Positions 42,501-56,253 of a DNA stretch of 64,000 nt are shown here, one piece after another. How positions within the stretch are numbered: position 1 is the stretch's first letter; each line of letters begins with the position of its first letter. Made by a program: the position numbers and the translations under genes. The DNA is from Tachypleus tridentatus (lineage: Eukaryota; Arthropoda; Merostomata; Xiphosura; Limulidae). Where the stretch lies: the NCBI RefSeq assembly GCF_004210375.1, contig NC_134834.1, positions 161,405,290-161,469,289 on the forward strand, in the 5' to 3' direction. Under the pieces are notes generated by a model. It saw only the letters and a list, made by a program, of their open reading frames with translations. It was not told the DNA's origin and made no database searches.

Positions 42501-45500
42501 AGATGATATTAGTTATTATTATTATTATATACTACTACAGATGATATTAGTTACATATTATATACTACTACAGATGATATTAGTTACATATTATATACTA
42601 CTACAGATGATATTAGTTACATATTATATACTACTACAGATGATATTAGTTACATACAGATGATATATTACATATTATATACTACTACAGATGATATTAG
42701 TTACATATTATATACTACTACAGATGATATTAGTTACATATTATATACTACTACAGATGATATTAGTTACATATTATATACTACTACAGATGATATTAGT
42801 TACATATTATATACTACTACAGATGATATTAGTTACATATTATATACTACTACAGATGATATTAGTTACATATTATATACTACTACAGATGATATTAGTT
42901 ACATATTATATACTACTACAGATGATATTAGTTACATATTATATACTACTACAGATGATATTAGTTACATATTATATACTACTACAGATGATATTAGTTA
43001 CATATTATATACTACTACAGATGATATTAGTTACATATTATATACTACTACAGATGATATTAGTTACATATTATATACTACTACAGATGATATTAGTTAC
43101 ATATTATATACTACTACAGATGATATTAGTTACATATTATATACTACTACAGATGATATTAGTTACATATTATATACTACTACAGATGATATTAGTTACA
43201 TATTATATACTACTACAGATGATATTAGTTACATATTATATACTACTACAGATGATATTAGTTACATATTATATACTACTACAGATGATATTAGTTACAT
43301 ATTATATACTACTACAGATGATATTAGTTACATATTATATACTACTACAGATGATATTAGTTACATATTATATACTACTACAGATGATATTAGTTACATA
43401 TTATATACTACTACAGATGATATTAGTTACATATTATATACTACTACAGATGATATTAGTTACATATTATATACTACTACAGATGATATTAGTTACATAT
43501 TATATACTACTACAGATGATATTAGTTACATATTATATACTACTACAGATGATATTAGTTACGTATTATATACTACTACAGATGATACTAGTTACATATT
43601 ATATACTACTACGGATGATATTAGTTACATATTATATACTACTACAGATGATATTAGTTACATATTATATACTACTACAGATACTATTAGTTACATATTA
43701 TATACTACTACAGATGATATTAGTTACATATTATATACTACTACAGATGATATTAGTTACGTATTATATACTACTACAGATGATATTAGTTACATATTAT
43801 ATACTACTACAGATGATATTAGTTACATATTATATACTACTACAGATGATATTAGTTACATATTATATACTACTACAGATGATATTAGTTACATATTATA
43901 TACTACTACAGATGATATTAGTTACATATTATATACTACTACAGATGATATTAGTTACATATTATATACTACTACAGATGATATTAGTTACATATTATAT
44001 ACTACTACAGAGATGATATTAGTTACATATTATATACTACTACAGATGATATTAGTTACATATTATATACTACTACAGATGATATTAGTTACATATTATA
44101 TACTACTACAGATGATATTAGTTACATATTATATACTACTACAGATGATATTAGTTACATATTATATACTACTACAGATGATATTAGTTACATATTATAT
44201 ACTACAGATACATATTAGATGATATTATATACTACATAGATGATATTAGTACATACTATATAGATACATATTATTAGTTACATATTATATACTACTACAG
44301 ATGATATTAGTTACATATTATATACTACTACAGATGATATTAGTTACATATTATATACTACTACAGATGATATTAGTTACATATTATATACTACTACAGA
44401 TGATATTAGTTACATATTATATACTACTACAGATGATATTAGTTACATATTATATACTACTACAGATGATATTAGTTACATATTATATACTACTACAGAT
44501 GATATTAGTTACATATTATATACTACTACAGATGATATTAGTTACATATTATATACTACTACAGATGATATTAGTTACATATTATATACTACTACAGATG
44601 ATATTAGTTACATATTATATACTACTACAGATGATATTAGTTACATATTATATACTACTACAGATGATATTAGTTACATATTATATACTACTACAGATGA
44701 TATTAGTTACATATTATATACTACTACAGATGATATTAGTTACATATTATATACTACTACAGATGATATTAGTTACATATTATATACTACTACAGATGAT
44801 ATTAGTTACATATTATATACTACTACAGATGATATTAGTTACATACAGATGATATTAGTTATATACTACTACAGATGATATTAGTTACATATTATATACT
44901 ACTACAGATGATATTAGTTACATATTATATACTACTACAGATGATATTAGTTACATATTATATACTACTACAGATGATATTAGTTACATATTATATACTA
45001 CTACAGATGATATTAGTTACATATTATATACTACTACAGATGATATTAGTTACATATTATATACTACTACAGATGATATTAGTTACATATTATATACTAC
45101 TACAGATGATATTAGTTACATATTATATACTACTACAGATGATATTAGTTACATATTATATACTACTACAGATGATATTAGTTACATATTATATACTACT
45201 ACAGATGATATTAGTTACATATTATATACTACTACAGATGATATTAGTTACATATTATATACTACTACAGATGATATTAGTTACATATTATATACTACTA
45301 CAGATGATATTAGTTACATATTATATACTACTACAGATGATATTAGTTACATATTATATACTACTACAGATGATATTAGTTACATATTATATACTACTAC
45401 AGATGATATTAGTTACATATTATATACTACTACAGATGATATTAGTTACATATTATATACTACTACAGATGATATTAGTTACATATTATATACTACTACA

Positions 45501-48500
45501 GATGATATTAGTTACATATTATATACTACTACAGATGATATTAGTTACATATTATATACTACTACAGATGATATTAGTTACATATTATATATATACTACA
45601 GATGATATTAGTTACATATTATATACTACTACAGATGATATTAGTTACATATTATATACTACTACAGATGATATTAGTTACATATTATATACTACTACAG
45701 ATGATATTAGTTACATATTATATACTACTACAGATGATATTAGTTACATATTATATACTACTACAGATGATATTAGTTACATATTATATACTACTACAGA
45801 TGATATTAGTTACATATTATATACTACTACAGATGATATTAGTTACATATTATATACTACTACAGATGATATTAGTTACATATTATATACTACTACAGAT
45901 GATATTAGTTATTATATACTACTACAGATGACATATTATATACTACTACAGATGATATTAGTTACATATTATATACTACTACAGATGATATTAGTTACAT
46001 ATTATATACTACTACAGATGATATTATTACATATTATATACTACTACAGATGATATTAGTTACATATTATATACTACTACAGATGATATTAGTTACATAT
46101 TATATACTACTACAGATGATATTAGTTACATATTATATACTACTACAGATGATATTAGTTACATATTATATACTACTACAGATGATATTAGTTACATATT
46201 ATATACTACTACAGATGATATTAGTTACATATTATATACTACTACAGATGATATTAGTTACATATTATATACTACTACAGATGATATTAGTTACATATTA
46301 TATACTACTACAGATGATATTAGTTACATATTATATACTACTACAGATGATATTAGTTACATATTATATACTACTACAGATGATATTAGTTACATTTACA
46401 CTACAGATGATATTAGTTACATATATATACTACTACAGATGATATTAGTTACATATTATATACTACTACAGATGATATTAGTTACATATTATATACTACT
46501 ACAGATGATATTAGTTACATATTATATACTACTACAGATGATATTAGTTACATATTATATACTACTACAGATGATATTACATATTACATATTATATACTA
46601 CTACAGATGATATTAGTTACATATTATATACTACTACAGATGATATTAGTTACATATTATATACTACTACAGATGATATTAGTTACATATTATATACTAC
46701 TACTACAGATGATATTAGTTACATATTATATACTACTACAGATGATATTAGTTACATATTATATACTACTACAGATGATATTAGTTACATATTATATACT
46801 ACTACAGATGATATTAGTTACATATTATATACTACTACAGATGATATTAGTTACATATTATATACTACTACAGATGATATTAGTTACATATTATATACTA
46901 CTACAGATGATATTAGTTACATATTATATACTACTACAGATGATATTAGTTACATGATATTAGTTATATATATACTACTACAGATGATATTAGTTACATA
47001 TTATATACTACTACAGATGATATTAGTTACATATTATATACTACTACAGATGATATTAGTTACATATTATATACTACTACAGATGATATTAGTTACATAT
47101 TATATACTACTACAGATGATATTAGTTACATATTATATACTACTACAGATGATATTAGTTACATATTATATACTACTACAGATGATATTAGTTACATATT
47201 ATATACTACTACAGATGATATTAGTTACATATTATATACTACTACAGATGATATTAGTTACATATTATATACTACTACAGATGATATTACATATTACATA
47301 TTATATACTACTACAGATGATATTAGTTACATATTATATACTACTACAGATGATATTAGTTACATATTATATACTACTACAGATGATATTAGTTACATAT
47401 TATATACTACTACAGATGATATTAGTTACATATTATATACTACTACAGATGATATTAGTTACATATTATATACTACTACAGATGATATTAGTTACATATT
47501 ATATACTACTACAGATGATATTAGTTACATATTATATACTACTACAGATGATATTAGTTACATGATATATAGTTACATATTATATACTACTACAGATGAT
47601 ATTAGTTACATATTATATACTACTACAGATGATATTAGTTACATATTATATACTACTACAGATGATATTAGTTACATATTATATACTACTACAGATGATA
47701 TTAGTTACATATTATATACTACTACAGATGATATTAGTTACATATTATATACTACTACAGATGATATTAGTTACATATTATATACTACTACAGATGATAT
47801 TAGTTACATATTATATACTACTACAGATGATATTAGTTACATATTATATACTACTACAGATGATATTAGTTACATATTATATACTACTACAGATGATATT
47901 AGTTACATATTATATACTACTACAGATGATATTAGTTACATATTATATACTACTACAGATGATATTAGTTACATATTATATACTACTACAGATGATATTA
48001 GTTACATATTATATACTACTACAGATGATATTAGTTACATATTATATACTACTACAGATGATATTAGTTACATATTATATACTACTACAGATGATATTAG
48101 TTACATATTATATACTACTACAGATGATATTAGTTACATATATATACTACTACTACAGATGATATTAGTTACATATTATATACTACTACTACAGATGATA
48201 TTAGTTACATATTATATACTACTACAGATGATATTAGTTACATATTATATACTACTACAGATGATATTAGTTACATATTATATACTACTACAGATGATAT
48301 TAGTTACATATTATATACTACTACAGATGATATTAGTTACATATTATATACTACTACAGATGATATTAGTTACATATTATATACTACTACAGATGATATT
48401 AGTTACATATTATATACTACTACAGATGATATTAGTTACATATTATATACTACTACAGATGATATTAGTTACATATTATATACTACTACAGATGATATTA

Positions 48501-51500
48501 GTTACATATTATATACTACTACAGATGATATTAGTTACATATTATATACTACTACAGATGATATTAGTTACATATTATATACTACTACAGATGATATTAG
48601 TTACATATTATATACTACTACAGATGATATTAGTTACATATTATATACTACTACAGATGATATTAGTTACATATTATATACTACTACAGATGATATTAGT
48701 TACATATTATATACTACTACAGATGATATTAGTTACATATTATATACTACTACAGATGATATTAGTTACATATTATATACTACTACAGATGATATTAGTT
48801 ACATATTATATACTACTACAGATGATATTAGTTACATATTATATACTACTACAGATGATATTAGTTACATATTATATACTACTACAGATGATATTAGTTA
48901 CATATTATATACTACTACAGATGATATTAGTTACATATTATATACTACTACAGATGATATTAGTTACATATTATATACTACTACAGATGATATTAGTTAC
49001 ATATTATATACTACTACAGATGATATTAGTTACATATTATATACTACTACAGATGATATTAGTTACATATTATATACTACTACAGATGATATTAGTTACA
49101 TATTATATACTACTACAGATGATATTAGTTACATATTATATACTACTACAGATGATATTAGTTACATATTATATACTACTACAGATGATATTAGTTACAT
49201 ATTATATACTACTACAGATGATATTAGTTACATATTATATACTACTACAGATGATATTAGTTACATATTATATACTACTACAGATGATATTAGTTACATA
49301 TTATATACTACTACAGATGATATTAGTTACATATTATATACTACTACAGATGATATTAGTTACATATTATATACTACTACAGATGATATTAGTTACATAT
49401 TATATACTACTACAGATGATATTAGTTACATATTATATACTACTACAGATGATATTAGTTACATATTATATACTACTACAGATGATATTAGTTACATATT
49501 ATATACTACTACAGATGATATTAGTTACATATTATATACTACTACAGATGATATTAGTTACATATTATATACTACTACAGATGATATTAGTTACATATTA
49601 TATACTACTACAGATGATATTAGTTACATATTATATACTACTACAGATGATATTAGTTACATATTATATACTACTACAGATGATATTAGTTACATATTAT
49701 ATACTACTACAGATGATATTAGTTACATATTATATACTACTACAGATGATATTAGTTACATATTATATACTACTACAGATGATATTAGTTACATATTATA
49801 TACTACTACAGATGATATTAGTTACATATTATATACTACTACAGATGATATTAGTTACATATTATATACTACTACAGATGATATTAGTTACATATTATAT
49901 ACTACTACAGATGATATTAGTTACATATTATATACTACTACAGATGATATTAGTTACATATTATATACTACTACAGATGATATTAGTTACATATTATATA
50001 CTACTACAGATGATATTAGTTACATATTATATACTACTACAGATGATATTAGTTACATATTATATACTACTACAGATGATATTAGTTACATATTATATAC
50101 TACTACAGATGATATTAGTTACATATTATATACTACTACAGATGATATTAGTTACATATTATATACTACTACAGATGATATTAGTTACATATTATATACT
50201 ACTACAGATGATATTAGTTACATATTATATACTACTACAGATGATATTAGTTACATATTATATACTACTACAGATGATATTAGTTACATATTATATACTA
50301 CTACAGATGATATTAGTTACATATTATATACTACTACAGATGATATTAGTTACATATTATATACTACTACAGATGATATTAGTTACATATTATATACTAC
50401 TACAGATGATATTAGTTACATATTATATACTACTACAGATGATATTAGTTACATATTATATACTACTACAGATGATATTAGTTACATATTATATACTACT
50501 ACAGATGATATTAGTTACATATTATATACTACTACAGATGATATTAGTTACATATTATATACTACTACAGATGATATTAGTTACATATTATATACTACTA
50601 CAGATGATATTAGTTACATATTATATACTACTACAGATGATATTAGTTACATATTATATACTACTACAGATGATATTAGTTACATATTATATACTACTAC
50701 AGATGATATTAGTTACATATTATATACTACTACAGATGATATTAGTTACATATTATATACTACTACAGATGATATTAGTTACATATTATATACTACTACA
50801 GATGATATTAGTTACATATTATATACTACTACAGATGATATTAGTTACATATTATATACTACTACAGATGATATTAGTTACATATTATATACTACTACAG
50901 ATGATATTAGTTACATATTATATACTACTACAGATGATATTAGTTACATATTATATACTACTACAGATGATATTAGTTACATATTATATACTACTACAGA
51001 TGATATTAGTTACATATTATATACTACTACAGATGATATTAGTTACATATTATATACTACTACAGATGATATTAGTTACATATTATATACTACTACAGAT
51101 GATATTAGTTACATATTATATACTACTACAGATGATATTAGTTACATATTATATACTACTACAGATGATATTAGTTACATATTATATACTACTACAGATG
51201 ATATTAGTTACATATTATATACTACTACAGATGATATTAGTTACATATTATATACTACTACAGATGATATTAGTTACATATTATATACTACTACAGATGA
51301 TATTAGTTACATATTATATACTACTACAGATGATATTAGTTACATATTATATACTACTACAGATGATATTAGTTACATATTATATACTACTACAGATGAT
51401 ATTAGTTACATATTATATACTACTACAGATGATATTAGTTACATATTATATACTACTACAGATGATATTAGTTACATATTATATACTACTACAGATGATA

Positions 51501-51716
51501 TTAGTTACATATTATATACTACTACAGATGATATTAGTTACATATTATATACTACTACAGATGATATTAGTTACATATTATATACTACTACAGATGATAT
51601 TAGTTACATATTATATACTACTACAGATGATATTAGTTACATATTATATACTACTACAGATGATATTAGTTACATATTATATACTACTACAGATGATATT
51701 AGTTACATATTATATA
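24184..51716. repeat. Giant 33-bp satellite array, about 834 units
   Basis: The 33-bp unit runs ACATATTATATACTACTACA then GATGATATTAGTT (7 G/C bases of 33). It is tandem without interruption for 27.5 kb up to an assembly gap. The left 3.4 kb carries many substitutions; most of 27.7-38.6 kb and 48.2-51.7 kb is virtually identical unit to unit; 38.6-48.2 kb has indel breaks. Because 33 is 11 codons and the unit lacks stops in two plus-strand frames, very long open frames arise (peptides DDISYILYTTT and MILVTYYILLQ). The third plus frame and all minus frames are closed. Nothing suggests these are genes: no diverse sequence, no splice context and no start context. Centromeric, heterochromatic or simply interstitial satellite cannot be told apart here. 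Confidence 0.97.
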
Positions 51717-52216
51717 NNNNNNNNNNNNNNNNNNNNNNNNNNNNNNNNNNNNNNNNNNNNNNNNNNNNNNNNNNNNNNNNNNNNNNNNNNNNNNNNNNNN
51801 NNNNNNNNNNNNNNNNNNNNNNNNNNNNNNNNNNNNNNNNNNNNNNNNNNNNNNNNNNNNNNNNNNNNNNNNNNNNNNNNNNNNNNNNNNNNNNNNNNNN
51901 NNNNNNNNNNNNNNNNNNNNNNNNNNNNNNNNNNNNNNNNNNNNNNNNNNNNNNNNNNNNNNNNNNNNNNNNNNNNNNNNNNNNNNNNNNNNNNNNNNNN
52001 NNNNNNNNNNNNNNNNNNNNNNNNNNNNNNNNNNNNNNNNNNNNNNNNNNNNNNNNNNNNNNNNNNNNNNNNNNNNNNNNNNNNNNNNNNNNNNNNNNNN
52101 NNNNNNNNNNNNNNNNNNNNNNNNNNNNNNNNNNNNNNNNNNNNNNNNNNNNNNNNNNNNNNNNNNNNNNNNNNNNNNNNNNNNNNNNNNNNNNNNNNNN
52201 NNNNNNNNNNNNNNNN
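51717..52216. other. Assembly gap, exactly 500 N
   Basis: Run of 500 undetermined bases that interrupts the satellite while its units are still perfect. The round number indicates a placeholder, so the real distance and array length are unknown. Confidence 0.99.
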
Positions 52217-52502
52217 GTATTATGCTACATAGCAATTAGGGATGGTACAAGGAGTGACAGTGGTCTTTAGAATAATGTTGACTCTTTTTCTCATTATCAT
52301 ATATATATACCATATGTTTCAGCACGAAAAAAACATGAAGTCAAACTTATCATTTGAAACATTACTTTTTACCAAATTAGAGCAGTTTATCGGAAATCAG
52401 CTCCCCTCATCAAAAAACTCCAAAAAAATGGCAAAGTAGAAAACTAATCTCCTTGTAGTAGGGGACTACAGTTTATATGATTGAATTTTCCTTTATTCAC
52501 CC
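52217..52502. repeat. Direct duplicate block, copy 1 (abuts gap)
   Basis: Starts at the first base after the gap with GTATTATGCTACATAGCAAT and matches 53091-53372 end to end. Differences are mainly run-length changes in homopolymers (TTTTT/TTTT, CGAAAAAAAC/AAAAAAAAAAC, CGGAAATC/CGAAATC). The open frame at 52242-52439 is not conserved between the two copies and is not a gene. Confidence 0.93.
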
Positions 52503-53090
52503 ACGACTGTAGATAAATATTTTAATAAAATGAATCATAATACCTATTAGAATTAGAGCAACTTCACTAATGTCAATACTGACGAATTGATTGTGAGAGA
52601 TACTTTGTATAAGCTTGTAAAACATACACCGATGCTTATTTTAGACATAGTTATTTTTATCATATAGCTGCAATAAGTGAAATAGTATCCATATTTGTTT
52701 ATTGTATACATATTTTGATGGTCGTATTTGTTAATTAGTTGTTATGAGGTATTACTGGGATTACAGCCAAGAATATCACTAACAAACAACAATACTCAAC
52801 TGACAACAACAAAGAGATTACAAGCAAAAATGTAAAACGGTATATTTAATTAGAAATATTTATTACTCAGTTGATTTTCATCTGTTCTATGTCGACAGCT
52901 ACCCTATCTCAGACATTCAAATTAATTACATAATGGTCTTGACTTTGATGTAGCCTTCTGTTAAAATATTGTATCACAACAATAGAATTTTTATCACACC
53001 AACTCCACATTGTACTGTTGACATCCTCTTATCATCCCTTCCTTGTAAACAGTGATGATGTAACACTGAATAAGTTCCCACCAGTTGAAT
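52503..53090. other. Spacer between duplicate blocks: nothing recognised
   Basis: 588 bp of AT-rich sequence, present once. No coding segment or transposon end is recognised. Confidence 0.5.
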
Positions 53091-53372
53091 GTATTATGCT
53101 ACATAGCAATTAGGGATGGTACAAGGAGTGACAGTGGTCTTTAGAATAATGTTGACTCTTTTCTCATTATCATATATATATACCATATGTTTCAGCAAAA
53201 AAAAAACATGAAGTCAAACTTATCATTTGAAACATTACTTTTACCAAATTAGAGCAGTTTATCGAAATCAGCTCCCCTCATCAAAAAACTCCAAAAAAAT
53301 GGCAAAGTAGAAAACTAATCTCCTTGTAGTAGGGGACTACAGTTTATATGATTGAATTTTCCTTTATTCACC
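53091..53372. repeat. Direct duplicate block, copy 2
   Basis: Second copy of the 52217-52502 block, 874 bp to the right, in the same orientation and continuing into ordinary flanking sequence on both sides. Confidence 0.93.
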
Positions 53373-56157
53373 ACAGTACACCTGCATTTGTAAACATATT
53401 TAAAGAATATAAGTGGTATGTAGCACTAGTTGCTTCAGAATGAATGAAAGTCATTGCAGTACAAAAAAATAATGCTTAAGTGCAAATATAATGAGTTATC
53501 TCCTTTGTAATTTATTTTTCAAGTGAATATTAAGTATCAGGTTCCACTTTGTAAAAGATGATATAAATAGGTGTCTGCTACAATTTAGAGAATGAAAAGA
53601 ATGAGAGTTATCACTAATACAGATGGTTAATCACACTTTAAAAGAAAGGTCCGCATGTTAATGCTCTAGTATGATGTGATAAATTTGAGTTACAGCACTG
53701 TACGTAAAATGATTAACTTGTGTACATTCGGTTTATGGCAAATCTATGGTCCTTTGACAATATTAAATGTCATGAATATACTTACAGAACAGACTCCAGA
53801 ATGTTTGTCAAACCCCTTTATGAAGAAGAATATTAATACGGAATGTTTATAACGACAACACAGTTTAAATAATTTGACAGTGCAATACAGCTGTGAAAGG
53901 ATTTACTGAATACACTCAAGAAATACATCACAGTTCTCTGTGAGGAAAGATGTTTATACAGAATATTGAGAAGAGCAAAACAATTGAAAACAATTTAAAG
54001 AGCCATGAAAGAATTTCCAAGAATATATTCAAAAACAGTAATAAGCTTCAAAACCACATCTCAAACAAGTGCAGAGCAAACTTAAAAATTTGGCTTAGGA
54101 AAATGTACCCTTCTACTCTAAAGATAATAAACAAGGATATGGCATTCAGCCATACCACAAAATCAATGTCTAATTACATGCAAAAAATGAAGTAATGCTG
54201 GAATTAAAGGAATTCCATTCAATAACATACCCATTATGTCCTTTACTTCAGAACCAATAATCACCATAAACTAAGTTTTTAAAAGCCAATGTCCACAGAT
54301 TCATCTGTTATTAATAAAAGCTTTCTACTTGTCAAAAATAAATTATATACAAACAAACTTAGCATAGATGCTACATTAAGAGTTTAAATCTCAAATCTAT
54401 CCATATCTTAAACCACAGCTTTATAGTGTTTTACATCACTTAGGTGGCAAGTAATAGTTGATTCATTATTATAAAGATTGTATAAAGTGTTGTCATAACT
54501 CTAAAGAAAGAACTGACAACATTTCAATTATTTGAAACACTTCTCAAATATATTAATATAAATATATTTATTTTTATACATTCTTGTTCTCAGGAAGACA
54601 TTTATAGGCACTGACCTTTAAATTTTGCTTCCAAAAGTTAGATTAATTTCTAAAATGTAAAGAGAGCAAGAAAGAACACTTTTTCTAACTTATGATTCAT
54701 CAGAATTCATGTATCTGAGCATTTTATGTCCTTTCTGATGTGTATTATTTCAGTATTGATGCACACAAAATATCAAAGGAATACTATAACAACATGATCA
54801 TTTTCAAAATAATACAAGAATGTTATAATTATCATTTTAATCCAAACAAAAATGCACAAATTTTGCCAAACATTTTGAAAATTATTTCAAACTGTCACTG
54901 CTATAGTTGTTATACAATCAGTAGTTAAGTTTTATAGCTGACAACTGTGTGCAAAAAAATTGTGGAACAAATAAAACTCGTTAATATTTCATAAAAGTAA
55001 TTGATCCTGTAATGTATATGAAAAAAATTAGCAAACTATAATAGCTGTGATATATCTTTTACAATTCATAAGTTAGTACTGTTCCATTGACCTCTTCATT
55101 ACACATACATTAAACATTAAGATATCTCAGGAGCAGCAAAGACTGGGAATATAACCACTATGTGGAATTTCATGAAGAAATTTTTCATGTCACATTAAAC
55201 TGTAAATTTTTCTTAATTAGTTTATTATAGATTCCAAATTAAAAGTATGTAAAAACAGGATTTTAAATCCATCTTTTGTGTGTAACATTTCTGTGCCAAC
55301 ACAAACATTTTTTCAACACAAGGATTTATCAACCAGGATGGATGTGATGGTAGACAAAAAAACCTATCCTAATATGTAATATTTCTTTTCTGCAAAATGC
55401 AACATTTAAGACATAAGTGATTTCAGCTCCCTTGATATGTTACTTTAAAATTACATCTTCAGAAATGACTGTAAATGCTCAGAATTTATTTGCATTTTAC
55501 TTTACTAAATCCAAAAATGAGAAAATCGAAACTGTTCTCTTCTTAACACCCTTAGCAGCCTTTCAGTGTAATAACAAAATCAAATTAAAGAACTACTTCC
55601 AGTGGTGGATTAATAACACAGCTGCTGAACATCGTTTAAGAAAGAACATCATACTGTGTTTTATGGTCATGCAAAGGAAACAAACTTAACACATTCCACC
55701 AGACAAAAAGGGAAATCCATGAATATACAAAACAATAAATGTATTACAACTAAATACAGTAATAGTATAATAACTTCAGCTGTGATTAATAATATCAGTG
55801 ATGCAGTGTTTTGTTTGGGAGGTACAAACTATAACAAGCCATTAATGAAGATACTTTTTTATTCACATCGTAAATATACTTAACTTTTGTAAATTAATTA
55901 ATTTATTTAATATTTTTTTGTTCAAACTTGCATATAGTTGAAGACAATTTGAAGTAGAATATACAAAGTTGCAAAAGAATAATTACATAAATATTTGGTT
56001 ATAATTAATACAGTACAAGTTTTCAACATAATTCTAAACACTGGTAAAACTTCCATCACATTTTCGTCAGTCTCATAAAAAGCTTACATATCTTTACAAA
56101 TGAAGGAGCAAATACTCATTGTAAACTGTATAACAAGCTATCATTAAGTCATCTTAC
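53373..56157. other. AT-rich DNA, likely anoctamin intron: nothing recognised
   Basis: Short open frames (53950-54195, 54740-54928, 55417-55883) are Lys/Asn/Ile-rich and look like chance in AT-rich DNA. I looked on the minus strand for the next anoctamin exon and did not find one; the remaining exons must lie further left or beyond the gap. Confidence 0.45.
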
Positions 56158-56253
56158 CTCTTTCATCAGCATTTTCATCTTTATTATTTCAGCATATCGG
56201 GTTAAAACTTCCCATGGGGCATGAATTTTCACAAAGTTTACACCAACTGTGCT
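56158..56253 (-). CDS. Anoctamin exon c (KIHAPWEVL motif)
   Basis: Minus-strand acceptor TTTCAATAG before 56253; donor GTAAGA after 56158. 32 codons, phase 0: STVGVNFVKIHAPWEVLTRY then AEIIKMKMLMKE. KIHAPWEVL-RYAE is the most recognisable N-terminal anoctamin motif. The exon is separated from exon b by 6.0 kb of intron filled with transposon debris. Confidence 0.92.

Noticed and set aside
24184-51716. Regular short repeats as a CRISPR array
   Set aside because: There are no unique spacers: the whole period is repeated, and the host is eukaryotic.
24148-52232. Very long open frames (up to about 1570 codons) read as a giant repetitive protein gene
   Set aside because: They are direct consequences of a stop-free 33-bp unit, occur in two overlapping frames at once, change frame at every indel, and one runs through the N gap. 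There is no splice or start context.
51699-52235. Minus-strand open frame across the gap
   Set aside because: Consists almost entirely of undetermined bases.
53950-54195. Lys/Asn-rich 81-residue frame as a gene
   Set aside because: Composition is what AT-rich non-coding DNA gives; no motif, splice signal or promoter supports it.
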